A stretch of DNA of 36,952 nucleotides from a virus: positions 1 through 36,952 of IMG/VR virus record IMGVR_UViG_3300005613_004208. The stretch is one strand, 5' to 3'. Below, piece after piece: positions 1-6,789 of this stretch. The translations under genes and the position numbers were made by a program. Position 1 is the first letter of the stretch. Each line of letters opens with the position of its first letter. A model generated the notes under the pieces. The model was not told where the DNA came from. It made no database searches and saw only the letters and a program-made list of their open reading frames with translations.

Positions 1-122
1 GTGTACCCATCCCCTCCGCCTGTCTCAAAACTCAGATCGACGGTCTCATAAGGATCAATATCATTTTCAAGGCAAAAGCTCTTCCATTCTTCCCAGGGTA
101 TCGAGTATGTTTTCCAGGTCAT
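1..122 (-). CDS. Partial hypothetical protein running off the left edge
   Basis: Forty codons are visible before the window ends. The ATG overlaps the stop codon of the upstream zinc-ribbon gene in an ATGA arrangement, so the two are translationally coupled. The protein starts MTWKTYSIPWEEWKSFC and continues with an acidic, aromatic-rich stretch, then a Gly-rich GGGDG. No family is recognised. It is the most downstream visible member of the leftward early operon. Confidence 0.6.
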   Translation of the reverse strand, partial: MTWKTYSIPWEEWKSFCLENDIDPYETVDLSFETGGGDGY

Positions 123-280
123 TTAATTAAATTTCCTTTTATATCGACCTTTCTCCCTCGATTATGGAGACAGCCACAGCGAGTACATTGATAAATTTTG
201 TCCTTTGGTCTGCCTCTTTTTTTGTACCGGACTCCCCCACATTCAGGACAATGATAATAGACAACTGAATACTGGCTCAT
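119..280 (-). CDS. Small zinc-ribbon protein (53 aa)
   Basis: A 53-residue ORF has a good SD (GAGGTGAG) just before its ATG. Two Cys pairs, CPECGG at residues 11-16 and CTRCGC at residues 32-37, are 17 residues apart, typical of a zinc ribbon. Between them is a basic stretch (KKRGRPKD) resembling an AT-hook core, so nucleic-acid binding is plausible. Its stop overlaps the next start (ATGA). The specific function is unknown. Confidence 0.7.
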   Translation of the reverse strand: MSQYSVVYYHCPECGGVRYKKRGRPKDKIYQCTRCGCLHNRGRKVDIKGNLIK

Positions 281-300
281 TCTCACCTCAGGTGATATGC

Positions 301-378
301 GGGAGGGAAGATTGACTCCCCTCCCACTAAAAAATAAAGGAGGGATAAAAGGGAGGGGAAGACTCTTTTGATCTTCCC
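301..378 (-). repeat. Two hairpins between the coiled-coil gene and the zinc-ribbon gene
   Basis: Reading leftward, the first inverted repeat pairs GGGAAGA with TCTTCCC (356-362 with 372-378, 9-nt loop). The second pairs GGGAGGGGA with TTCCCTCCC (301-325, 7-nt loop, one G-U). Neither is followed by a clean U tract, so they are more likely attenuating or mRNA-stabilising structures than full terminators. Confidence 0.4.
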
Positions 379-406
379 TTGACGCTTGGACCCCCTCATT
401 GTTCCC

Positions 407-1333
407 TTATAATCTTTGTTCCCGACTTCCATTTTGTGCCGCCTTTAAACTAAAAGACTTGTGACAAAATGGGCATTCAATCATACTGGCTTCGTAGGCT
501 GCTTTTTCAGCCTCAGCCTTTCGGGCTTTCTGTTTTTGTTCTTCGATTATCCTTTCCTGTCTTTGCTTTTCTTTATAGGCAGCCTTTTCCGCAGCCTCCC
601 TTTCTTTCTTTAGCTTCTCTTCAGAATCACGTCGTTCAGCTTCGGCCTTTGCTTTCTGTTCTGCTAATATATTGGCTTGCCTTTTTCGTTCTGCCAGGAT
701 CTTCCGTTCAGCTTCAGCCTTTTCTTCCTGGACTTTTTTCTCATAGGCAATCCGTTCGGCTTCTTCCTTCTTCCTCTCAGCCTCTGCCTTGGCTTTCTCA
801 GCCTCAACTTTTGCTCGTTCCCTAGCTAATTCCTTTTCCTTTTCTTCGGCCTCTTTCCTTAGTCGTTCATTTTCTTTCCTGATTCGTTCGCGCTCCTCAG
901 CCTCGGCTTTCTCTTTAGCAATTCGCTCTTCCTCTGCTTTTCTTTCGGCTTCGATTCTTTTTCTCTCGGCTTCCTCAGCTGCCTTGATTTCAACGAATTT
1001 CTCTTGTTTCCCCAGGTATTCTTCAATAGGAACAATCAAAGCTTTAAGAACATTGGCAATTCCATCAATTGCCTTACCTTCACGTAGAGCCTGCTCTTTG
1101 AGTTCTTTCCTTGTATTTTCGATGGCGATTCGTTTTTGACGGAGGAACAATCTCCCTGTTCTTGCCATTTTCATTTCAGCTACTTGGCTTTCATCGGTAA
1201 CGACAATCGTCTTAGCCTTTTTCTCCCAATCGGCAGCAAGCTGGAAATAACGACTGAAATTATCAAGCAATATCTGGGCCTTAGTTTTTTCAAGGCCACT
1301 TTCTTTGACAATTAGTGATAATTTATTTTCCAT
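407..1333 (-). CDS. Phage coiled-coil protein of the recombination module
   Basis: A 308-residue protein with three parts. Residues 1-110 are a globular helical start. Residues 115-280 are an almost continuous coiled coil built of AEAERKxxEE-type heptads. The C-terminus carries a CPFCHKSF knuckle that may bind zinc. Proteins of this shape (DUF1351-like) often sit beside phage exonuclease and annealing genes, and here the nuclease gene lies 12 bp upstream. A role in recombination or as a nuclease partner is inferred from position. The low-complexity coiled coil makes similarity searches unreliable. SD is AGGGAGGAAT before the ATG. Confidence 0.6.
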   Translation of the reverse strand: MENKLSLIVKESGLEKTKAQILLDNFSRYFQLAADWEKKAKTIVVTDESQVAEMKMARTGRLFLRQKRIAIENTRKELKEQALREGKAIDGIANVLKALIVPIEEYLGKQEKFVEIKAAEEAERKRIEAERKAEEERIAKEKAEAEERERIRKENERLRKEAEEKEKELARERAKVEAEKAKAEAERKKEEAERIAYEKKVQEEKAEAERKILAERKRQANILAEQKAKAEAERRDSEEKLKKEREAAEKAAYKEKQRQERIIEEQKQKARKAEAEKAAYEASMIECPFCHKSFSLKAAQNGSREQRL

Positions 1334-1345
1334 TTATTCCTCCCT

Positions 1346-2419
1346 TTATTTCCCCATCCTGGAGATCGTAGTTATAACCACTTCATTCTCACCGGTCCGG
1401 AATTTCTCTTTCTCTTCTTTCGGAATGTCATAGACTCCTCTCATATGCCGGCGAGTGTTGATTTCTATATCCTCAATGATTGCATCCATGCCTCGATATT
1501 TTCCCGGATTTTTCTTATCCCCTATCAATTCCTTGTGGATCTCTTTGAATTTATCGGCTGCCTCTTTCATCTCCAGATACATCTCAAGCATAAAGATATC
1601 CATCGGATCAACTTCACTCATTTTCGTTGTCTGGACAGGTGTGCAAATATGGTTAAAGTCACACATACCACAGACTGTGGCATCGAAAGGAATCGGCTCG
1701 GGATAAGTCCCGGCCTCAACATGGGCATTTACTTTCCTGACTCTGGCCTGATCGTGATCCCAGAGATTCTGATCGAATAGCATGGGGAGGATTCTCGGCC
1801 TCTTCCCAAATGTAGCCGTAATGAGAAGTCCCCCGGGATCATTTGAAAGTGCAAGATAGGTATTTAACTGACTCGGGATCTTGTTTATCCAGAATTTCGG
1901 GTGTCGTTTGAGGTCTGCTATCGTCTTTGTGGACGGCCAGTAATTAGGATTCATGGTTTTGATCTCAGCTTTTATTCCCTTTAGGTGTGAGAAGGGCTCA
2001 GGGAGCTTCCGATTTAAAGGAATAATACCATCGATCTTTCCAGATATTTTCAGGTCGCTATACTCTTCAACATCATCCGACCGGAATCTCTTCTGTGACT
2101 CTTCAACCTCATAGCCGATATCACCTAACCATTTCTTGACTTCCCATTCTATCCTAGAGCCCTCATCAACTCTCCAGCGTCCCTCGATATCAATCCCCTG
2201 CTTTTTTTCCCAATCAACCCTGCAATGGACTAAATGCTTGAGACAGGGATGGTGAATCTCGGAGGCCCAATTATATTGACTGTGATCATAGGATTGCCAA
2301 GGGGGGCGCGCTGCATCCAATTTTGTACTTATCTCAGCAGCAATATTAGACAATTCTGAAAAAAGGATATCCTCTGGAGTCGTAATTTGTGTTTCTTGCT
2401 GTGTATCAAGATGATTCAT
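1346..2419 (-). CDS. PD-(D/E)XK nuclease with 4Fe-4S cluster, RecB/Cas4-like
   Basis: A 357-residue nuclease. The catalytic core is visible: GKIDG (D130), AEIKT (E152 and K154) and the motif QLNTY (Q184, Y188), which matches RecB-type motif IV. One Cys at residue 59 (HHPC) and three C-terminal Cys (C250, C253, C259 in CGMCDFNHIC) match the split 4Fe-4S ligand set of Cas4 and AddB nucleases. It lies downstream of and overlaps (14 bp) a probable annealing-protein gene. This is the usual phage pairing in which the exonuclease makes 3-prime single-stranded tails for the annealase. No CRISPR array or cas gene is nearby, so an adaptation role is unlikely. Confidence 0.8.
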   Translation of the reverse strand: MNHLDTQQETQITTPEDILFSELSNIAAEISTKLDAARPPWQSYDHSQYNWASEIHHPCLKHLVHCRVDWEKKQGIDIEGRWRVDEGSRIEWEVKKWLGDIGYEVEESQKRFRSDDVEEYSDLKISGKIDGIIPLNRKLPEPFSHLKGIKAEIKTMNPNYWPSTKTIADLKRHPKFWINKIPSQLNTYLALSNDPGGLLITATFGKRPRILPMLFDQNLWDHDQARVRKVNAHVEAGTYPEPIPFDATVCGMCDFNHICTPVQTTKMSEVDPMDIFMLEMYLEMKEAADKFKEIHKELIGDKKNPGKYRGMDAIIEDIEINTRRHMRGVYDIPKEEKEKFRTGENEVVITTISRMGK

Positions 2420-3440
2420 TTTCTTCTCCCTGGCCTTCCTGTTTTAAACTGTAATCTTCTGGAGGCTCACTCATTTCGGCAGGAGTCTTCTCTTTTTTCG
2501 CTTTTTTCGTCCCTTTATCCTCTTTCTCAACTTCCTCAATAACTTTTTCCTCTTCTTCCAAGTCAACCCCATCTATGATTTCAGCCTTGACATCAATTGC
2601 CTCCCCTCCCTTTTCAGCCTGTGCCAGGATGTTATTGACTTGAGCATAACCAAACTCATGGCGATATCCATAGACGGTCACGGTCGCTTTTCGTCCTGCC
2701 TGGCTGTCCGTTGGATAGACTTTATCAATCCCGATAGCCGGATGATCCTTGAGAATATTACGTTCTACGATCGTCTGTGCAATGCGGTCTCCGAATTTCT
2801 GACGTTGAGTATGTTCATTCAAACAGTCGATGATTGCCGAGTCCTCATGGTTAATCCATAACCCGAGTGGTGAAATAGTCTCAAAAAACGCCCAACTCCC
2901 TTCCTTTTCCGGCTTCTCATTTTCTGTACCTATAACAGCGCAATCAGGATGCAGCTTTTTACCCGTGGGTTTACTTTTCTTTTCGTTTTTGTCCCACTTC
3001 CATTCTTCCTTCTTCATCTTTGCCTGTATAGATTCGATGAAGTAGGCATACAGGTTGTAAAAAAGGGTCTTGTCTATAACCGTAATATTACCGGCGGGAC
3101 TGTAACCGATTCCGATCTTGCGGATAGCAACCGTCTCGATCATCTTTGTCTTGGGGTTCCGTTCGATGTGGGGATTCAACCGTTCTCGCTCATCGATCAT
3201 CACTTTCTGTGGTGTAACGATATTCACGGATGCAACTTTGTTGAGGTGCTTATATCCTGGGTAAGAAATGGGGAAATCGTCACGCATTTTGAAGAAGTGT
3301 CCCATTTTTTCATAGAGTGTCATGTCTGCCTTGACGGGTTTCATGATCTCATTTTCATTGATACGGATAAAAAACGTACCAAAGTCAGCAGTCAAGGCAA
3401 CCTTTTTGCCGTTGCTAGTTTTCTGAATTTTGTCTTTCAT
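2406..3440 (-). CDS. Probable single-strand annealing protein (RecT-like role)
   Basis: A 344-residue protein with an alpha/beta core over residues 1-270 and a highly charged tail (about 275-344, EEEEK-rich then lysine-rich). I do not recognise a definite family motif. The call rests on context, length and architecture. It is immediately upstream of, and overlaps, a RecB-like exonuclease, with the coiled-coil partner gene after that. RecT-family and other phage annealases have this size and often an acidic C-terminal tail. A different ssDNA-binding or replication protein is possible. The start is preceded by GGGAGGAGG. Confidence 0.45.
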   Translation of the reverse strand: MKDKIQKTSNGKKVALTADFGTFFIRINENEIMKPVKADMTLYEKMGHFFKMRDDFPISYPGYKHLNKVASVNIVTPQKVMIDERERLNPHIERNPKTKMIETVAIRKIGIGYSPAGNITVIDKTLFYNLYAYFIESIQAKMKKEEWKWDKNEKKSKPTGKKLHPDCAVIGTENEKPEKEGSWAFFETISPLGLWINHEDSAIIDCLNEHTQRQKFGDRIAQTIVERNILKDHPAIGIDKVYPTDSQAGRKATVTVYGYRHEFGYAQVNNILAQAEKGGEAIDVKAEIIDGVDLEEEEKVIEEVEKEDKGTKKAKKEKTPAEMSEPPEDYSLKQEGQGEENESS

Positions 3441-3457
3441 TTTCCTCCTCCCTTATT

Positions 3458-3652
3458 TTATTTAATAGATCGCAAAAGACCTTCTGAATCATTGTAATAA
3501 CCGATATCCAGAGATCTTTTCTGTGGGGTACGTACAAGCGAATCCTTTACTAGAGTCCGTATGACATGACTCTTTGACACATCATCATTTTTTGCTCTTA
3601 TAGTGAGTAAATCATTTAGCCAACTTTCAAGAGAAATTGATATTATCTTCAT
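3458..3652 (-). CDS. Small ribbon-helix-helix-like protein
   Basis: A 64-residue protein. Its first 40 residues fit an RHH fold: a beta-strand (KIISISLE), a helix (SWLNDLLTIRAKND) and a second helix after VSKSHVIRTL. Such proteins are usually dimeric DNA-binding regulators. Its ATG overlaps the stop of the 67-aa gene (ATGA). The sequence after residue 45 is unassigned. Confidence 0.55.
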   Translation of the reverse strand: MKIISISLESWLNDLLTIRAKNDDVSKSHVIRTLVKDSLVRTPQKRSLDIGYYNDSEGLLRSIK

Positions 3653-3852
3653 TTATCCCCTCCCTTTATTGGAAAATTTTTTAGTTGGTTAGCGATACGC
3701 AAAAGAACACGAAGCCCCCCTGCGTAATAGCCCTTGCTATAATTTTCTTTGGCTGCTTCCTTGCCTAACTCATAAATCTCTTTTAGATCGTTACAGAATT
3801 TTATGAACCGCTTATAATTTTCATCAGAATATTTTTTTTCTGACATTAGCAT
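3649..3852 (-). CDS. Hypothetical small helical protein
   Basis: A 67-residue, mostly helical protein rich in Lys, Glu and Tyr, with no recognised family. The first ATG is chosen because it lies about 7 nt after the SD GGAGGGG embedded in the previous gene. A second ATG two codons on is possible. The C-terminus is GGDK, produced by the SD of the following gene being read in frame. Confidence 0.55.
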   Translation of the reverse strand: MLMSEKKYSDENYKRFIKFCNDLKEIYELGKEAAKENYSKGYYAGGLRVLLRIANQLKNFPIKGGDK

Positions 3853-4040
3853 TACTCATCCCCTCCAAACATGGCCTCATTTTCCATCCGTTCTTCAACA
3901 CCACAAATAAATGGAAATGGCACCATCCCTTTATCATGGATACATTTTGATTGTCCCGAAAAAGCACATTTTCCCCTACCGTTATAATATGGGCATTTTT
4001 GGACTAATTCTCCAAATTCGTTTTTCTCTGACTTACTCAT
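3852..4040 (-). CDS. Small Cys-rich protein
   Basis: A 62-residue protein with Cys at CPYY, GKCAF, SKCIHD and ICGV. The spacing suggests a bound metal (zinc or Fe-S) within residues 15-46. Function unknown. Its stop overlaps the next ATG (TAATG), and its last residues GGDE are encoded by the SD of the following gene. Confidence 0.55.
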   Translation of the reverse strand: MSKSEKNEFGELVQKCPYYNGRGKCAFSGQSKCIHDKGMVPFPFICGVEERMENEAMFGGDE

Positions 4041-4543
4041 TCGTCCCCTCCCTCTTGTTTTGATATCTCTCTAAATTCATCCCATTGAAATAATATTTCT
4101 TTCGCCCATTTCAAGACTCGTTTCTTCCTGGCTAAATCAATAAAGTATTCCCAACATTGATCTAATTGCCGCCCAACACGACAAGAAAAATCTAACTGTG
4201 CCTCTGTTTTAGCTTCTCTGTATAGTATTTCCGAGATGAAATTATGCGAAATACTTGGTGGTATTTTGACCCGAAGATCGGCATACCGAAGATCGGCAAA
4301 CAGAAGATTGGCACCCCAAAGATCGGCACCCCGAAGATTGGCACCCCAAAGATCGGCACCCCAAAGATCGGCAGCCTGAAGGTTGGCACTCCGAAGATTG
4401 GCATCTTGAAGGTTGGCACTCCGAAGATTAGCAGCCCAAAGATTAGTATTATTTTTCACTTTCAATTCAATCGCCTCTTTTATAGTTTTCTTTTTACTCC
4501 TAAAAATAACCTTACCGTTATATCTGTTTTTGACTTCAATCAT
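4037..4543 (-). CDS. Pentapeptide-repeat protein
   Basis: A 168-residue protein. Residues 33-92 hold twelve consecutive five-residue repeats of the A(N/D)LxX type, with the central Leu at every fifth position from 35 to 90. This predicts a right-handed quadrilateral beta-helix. The N-terminal 30 residues ([13 protein letters not shown]) are the usual cap of phage pentapeptide proteins. The C-terminal 75 residues are helical. Some pentapeptide proteins mimic DNA and bind gyrase, but that role is not shown here. The start overlaps the stop of the 37-aa membrane protein (ATGA), and the C-terminus is GGDE. Confidence 0.8.
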   Translation of the reverse strand: MIEVKNRYNGKVIFRSKKKTIKEAIELKVKNNTNLWAANLRSANLQDANLRSANLQAADLWGADLWGANLRGADLWGANLLFADLRYADLRVKIPPSISHNFISEILYREAKTEAQLDFSCRVGRQLDQCWEYFIDLARKKRVLKWAKEILFQWDEFREISKQEGGDE

Positions 4544-4653
4544 TCATCCCCTCCCTTTAAAAACTCTGTAAGTAAAATATAAAAGATCCATCCAACTAGT
4601 CCTGCCATAATGCCCAATATCCAAAATACATGGAAAGGTATTTCACCTAACAT
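4540..4653 (-). CDS. Single-pass membrane microprotein (37 aa)
   Basis: A 37-codon ORF starts at an ATG preceded by GGGAG at 7 nt. Residues 8-28 are strongly hydrophobic ([19 protein letters not shown]) and form one predicted transmembrane helix. The C-terminus is LKGGDE. It starts inside the end of the upstream 59-aa gene (11-bp overlap) and ends at the ATGA of the pentapeptide gene. Function unknown; membrane location is inferred from hydrophobicity alone. Confidence 0.6.
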   Translation of the reverse strand: MLGEIPFHVFWILGIMAGLVGWIFYILLTEFLKGGDE

Positions 4654-4822
4654 TGATAATCTCCCTTTCAATCTGCCTCCGTCGTCTCATGTGCCACAAC
4701 GCATTAGCGACAAATTTGTCAAGCTCAATCTGCATCCTACCGTGCAGATCAATCCCATGAATTTTGCAGTATTCGGTAACATCTTTTATTGCATTGTCAG
4801 GTATGGTGATTTGGATTTTCAT
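4643..4822 (-). CDS. Small RHH-like protein (59 aa)
   Basis: A 59-codon ORF starting MKIQITIPDNAIKDVTEY. It has a short beta-strand, then two helices and an Arg-rich tail (HMRRRRQ), which fits a small ribbon-helix-helix DNA-binding protein. The SD is weak (AGAGAAT). It lies 12 bp downstream of the repressor gene and overlaps the membrane microprotein. Confidence 0.55.
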   Translation of the reverse strand: MKIQITIPDNAIKDVTEYCKIHGIDLHGRMQIELDKFVANALWHMRRRRQIEREIINVR

Positions 4823-4834
4823 TTGATTCTCTTT

Positions 4835-5107
4835 TTATTCTAGTCTTTGAATTCTCTCCCCAAGTGCTTTAAGTTCTTTTTTTAATTCAAGTTTTTCAGT
4901 TTCCCTATCTCCGATAAGCCCTAAATATCTGCCAACCTTAACTGCCAATTCATCAGATGGTTCAATTGTCTCCCTTTGCCAATAATATAAAGTCCTTTGA
5001 GAAATATTCAAATCTTTGGCAAGCCTGTATTTTGAGACATTTTTCTTTTTTAACATTTTTTTAAACTGAGAGCCTTTAAGACGTGCTTTTAAAATATCGA
5101 GGTTCAT
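4835..5107 (-). CDS. HTH repressor-like protein
   Basis: A 90-residue protein. A helix-turn-helix at about residues 24-60 reads SKYRLAKDLNISQRTLYYW followed by a Cro/XRE-like continuation. Residues 68-90 form a short coiled coil likely used for dimerisation. A good sigma70 promoter lies immediately upstream, with two near-palindromic 13-bp boxes over and beside its -10 element. Autoregulation is therefore likely. It heads the leftward early operon. Confidence 0.7.
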   Translation of the reverse strand: MNLDILKARLKGSQFKKMLKKKNVSKYRLAKDLNISQRTLYYWQRETIEPSDELAVKVGRYLGLIGDRETEKLELKKELKALGERIQRLE

Positions 5108-5151
5108 TGTATTGATTCTCCTTGTTTTTACCTGAGATAATAAGATGCTTA

Positions 5152-5164
5152 ATATGATTCATAT
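5152..5164. promoter_or_regulatory. Operator-like palindrome 1
   Basis: ATATGATTCATAT is a 13-bp palindrome with a single central base (arms ATATGA and TCATAT). It lies just downstream of the -10 box of the leftward promoter for the 90-aa HTH protein. A second, slightly imperfect copy is 24 bp away. It is a likely binding site for that HTH protein. Confidence 0.45.
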
Positions 5165-5170
5165 AATGAA

Positions 5171-5199
5171 ATGATATATGATTCAAATACAATTGTCAA
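5171..5199 (-). promoter_or_regulatory. Leftward sigma70 promoter of the repressor operon
   Basis: A perfect -35 TTGACA (5194-5199) is followed after 17 bp by -10 TATCAT (5171-5176). The transcript would start near 5164 and has about 57 nt of leader before the 90-aa HTH gene, whose SD is AAGGAGAAT. Confidence 0.7.
5176..5188. promoter_or_regulatory. Operator-like palindrome 2
   Basis: ATATGATTCAAAT repeats the 5152-5164 box with one arm mismatch. It sits in the spacer between the -35 and -10 elements, where bound protein would block RNA polymerase. Confidence 0.4.
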
Positions 5200-5212
5200 C
5201 CCCATTCTTCAT

Positions 5213-5458
5213 TTATTTAATACCCAATTCTTTTCTCGTATATTCAACGAATTTAGCCCGCTTGCCATAACCACCTTCAAAGCCTAATTTCTGGTAAATG
5301 TTCCTGAGATATGTCGGTACTGAACTTGTTTTGACATTTAATGATTCCGCAATATCCTCATTATCTAGACCTTCCGCAACGAGCTTCAACACTTTCAGTT
5401 CATTCATAGTGAGGCTTTCAATCCCTGTTATTGGCTTGTTCATTTTGACACCGGTCAT
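5213..5458 (-). CDS. LuxR-type HTH regulator (DNA-binding domain only)
   Basis: An 81-residue protein that is almost only a GerE/LuxR-type HTH. Residues 15-65 read LTMNELKVLKLVAEGL followed by NEDIAESLNVKTSSVPTYL and NIYQKLGF, the standard four-helix pattern. There is no receiver or ligand domain. The ATG overlaps the stop of the upstream 59-aa gene and has GAGG at the right distance. Likely a phage transcription regulator; its target is not visible. Confidence 0.75.
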   Translation of the reverse strand: MTGVKMNKPITGIESLTMNELKVLKLVAEGLDNEDIAESLNVKTSSVPTYLRNIYQKLGFEGGYGKRAKFVEYTRKELGIK

Positions 5459-5634
5459 TTGTCCTCAACCGTGTCTTTAATCTCTTTTTTAATTGAATTC
5501 ATAGCTTTTTTGATTTCTGGCAAATCCTTCTCAATCTCCGCCAAGATACCATCGATAGTAATCTCAACCTCCCCAATCTTAATGAATGATGAATCATATA
5601 CATTGAATGATATTTTGTAATTGACACTGCTCAT
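5455..5634 (-). CDS. Hypothetical small protein (59 aa)
   Basis: A 59-codon ORF coupled by ATGA overlaps to both neighbours. The first half has beta-strand character (VNYKISFNVYD, KIGEVEITIDG). The second half is a charged amphipathic helix (LAEIEKDLPEIKKAMNSI). No family is recognised. The double overlap and the amphipathic pattern make it likely to be translated. Confidence 0.55.
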   Translation of the reverse strand: MSSVNYKISFNVYDSSFIKIGEVEITIDGILAEIEKDLPEIKKAMNSIKKEIKDTVEDK

Positions 5635-5846
5635 TTACCCTCCTCATAAACTCTTATTTCCACAGAAAACCACATCTTCCTTCCACAATTCGGGCATTCT
5701 TTCGGATAGCCTGAATCTGAGTCCATACCTAATATAAATTCCCACCAGCCAAATTTTTTACCACATGCACATTTTTTAAGTTCCAGGCATTCATTATCAT
5801 TTAATCCAAATATAACTTTATCTGTAATATCAATAGGCTTGCTCAT
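5631..5846 (-). CDS. Small zinc-ribbon protein
   Basis: A 71-residue protein with CACGKKFGWWEF and CPNCGRKMWF, two CxC/CxxC knuckles about 23 residues apart, giving a zinc-ribbon fold. Its ATG overlaps the stop of the upstream HTH gene and its stop overlaps the next start. Function unknown. Confidence 0.6.
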   Translation of the reverse strand: MSKPIDITDKVIFGLNDNECLELKKCACGKKFGWWEFILGMDSDSGYPKECPNCGRKMWFSVEIRVYEEGK

Positions 5847-6034
5847 TTTTCTTCATGCCGACCGATGAATTCTCGGATAATCTTACGCATTACGGGCATG
5901 GGTCGCCTACCGCCTATCATCCAATTTCTGACCGATTGCTGTGTTACGCCAAGTTCCCGGGCGATATTCTCATAACTAATATCTTCACGTTCTTTGATGT
6001 CTCTCAGCTCTTGAATTAAATCAGTTGAGTTCAT
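5843..6034 (-). CDS. Cro/XRE-type HTH protein
   Basis: A 63-residue protein with an HTH at about residues 19-50 (SYENIARELGVTQQSVRNWM). The conserved wing-like GGRRPMP follows, as in many small XRE regulators. It is preceded by a strong SD (GGAGG) and a near-consensus leftward promoter. It faces the rightward early operon across a divergent control region, the position of a Cro- or CI-like switch protein. Confidence 0.75.
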   Translation of the reverse strand: MNSTDLIQELRDIKEREDISYENIARELGVTQQSVRNWMIGGRRPMPVMRKIIREFIGRHEEK

Positions 6035-6055
6035 TTTTTACCTCCAGTCAAAATC

Positions 6056-6084
6056 ATTATAACAAAAATTCAATAAAAATTCAA
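6056..6084 (-). promoter_or_regulatory. Leftward promoter of the 63-aa HTH gene
   Basis: A -35 TTGAAT (6079-6084), 17-bp spacer and perfect -10 TATAAT (6056-6061). The -35 and spacer lie in a tandem 12-bp repeat (AAAAATTCAATA repeated around 6064-6090), a possible operator. Confidence 0.7.
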
Positions 6085-6118
6085 TAAAAAATTATTTTAA
6101 TTTATTTATAAAAAACAC

Positions 6119-6148
6119 TTGACAAACGTTGTATAAAAGGTTTATATT
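6119..6148 (+). promoter_or_regulatory. Rightward early promoter
   Basis: A perfect -35 TTGACA (6119-6124), 18-bp spacer and -10 TATATT (6143-6148). Transcription would begin near 6155. This places an in-frame ATG at 6155 at the very 5-prime end and supports the SD-preceded ATG at 6191 as the true start of the first gene. Confidence 0.65.
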
Positions 6149-6190
6149 ATAAGTATGAAACACAATGAGAGAGAAAAAAAGGAGAGAGAA

Positions 6191-6364
6191 ATGAATGAAA
6201 TGACAATCGACGAAAAAAAAATCCAGCAGGCTATAACGTATCTCCGGCAACATCCCTATGATTGCCAGGCAGCTATAAGGCAGGCAGATCAAAACGGAGA
6301 TCATATCGATGCACGCCAATGGGAGACGGCCATTCAAAGAGAAAAAAAGGAGAGGGAAATATGA
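6191..6364 (+). CDS. Hypothetical small early protein (57 aa)
   Basis: The start is set at 6191, where GGAGAG lies 4-9 nt upstream. An in-frame ATG at 6155 has no SD and coincides with the predicted transcription start. The 57 residues (MNEMTIDEKKIQQAITYL...) form a charged helical protein of unknown function. The stop overlaps the next start (ATGA). The SD regions of this gene and the next are near copies (gaaaaaaaggagag). Confidence 0.55.
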   Translation: MNEMTIDEKKIQQAITYLRQHPYDCQAAIRQADQNGDHIDARQWETAIQREKKEREI

Positions 6365-6534
6365 GAAAAATTACGGTTGAGTATCTTTTAGGTGGATGGA
6401 ATCCTAGAATATGGAAGGGTGATTTGGAATCAGCAAAGCAAATTGCACTTGCTGAAATCCATGAGCATTGTGGGGGATCGTCCCCGGCATATGTTTTTAC
6501 AGAGAAAATTTTCAAGCATTTTGAATCAAAATAA
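6361..6534 (+). CDS. Hypothetical small early protein (57 aa)
   Basis: The start at 6361 follows the SD AGGAGAGG. A longer in-frame reading from 6262 would overlap the previous gene by about 100 bp and lacks an SD. The protein (MRKITVEYLLGGW...) has an alpha/beta pattern with a central helix LESAKQIALAEIHEH. No family recognised. Confidence 0.55.
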   Translation: MRKITVEYLLGGWNPRIWKGDLESAKQIALAEIHEHCGGSSPAYVFTEKIFKHFESK

Positions 6535-6546
6535 GGGAAGAAAGAA

Positions 6547-6777
6547 ATGTTAAGACGAAAATTATTAAAAACACAAGACGATCCATATAAACAGGTTGAT
6601 ATCATTGTTAATCTTGATCCCGGCAAATGTTCTTCCCAAGATGTAAAAACTTTACTTCTCATACGGAAAGGACGTCCATCGGATCGATTGGCTCATTTGG
6701 GAATGGAGGCAGATTGGTGGCTGAAGAATCATTTCGAGGTTTTGAGGAGGAGGTTTTTAGAGGAACAAAATAAATAA
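6547..6777 (+). CDS. Hypothetical early protein (76 aa)
   Basis: A 76-residue basic protein with a likely strand QVDIIVNLDPG and a C-terminal amphipathic helix. SD GGGAAGAAAG precedes the ATG. No recognised domain. Third gene of the rightward early operon. Confidence 0.5.
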   Translation: MLRRKLLKTQDDPYKQVDIIVNLDPGKCSSQDVKTLLLIRKGRPSDRLAHLGMEADWWLKNHFEVLRRRFLEEQNK

Positions 6778-6789
6778 GGGGGTAAGAAC

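Noticed and set aside
469-1139. Plus-strand readings through the coiled-coil gene
   Set aside because: They have low-complexity Ser/Phe/Leu composition from antisense of Glu/Lys/Ala codons, and the minus-strand gene has an SD and operon context.
1346-2419. Cas4 of a CRISPR system
   Set aside because: No CRISPR array, Cas1 or Cas2 is visible; the neighbours are phage recombination genes.
4261-4440. CRISPR-like or satellite-like 15-bp periodic repeat
   Set aside because: The period matches pentapeptide-repeat codons on the minus strand, units are continuous with no spacers, and the long plus-strand reading of GTPKIG units is only the antisense shadow.
6155-6157. ATG at 6155 as start of the first rightward gene
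   Set aside because: It coincides with the predicted transcription start and lacks an SD; the ATG at 6191 has GGAGAG at good spacing.
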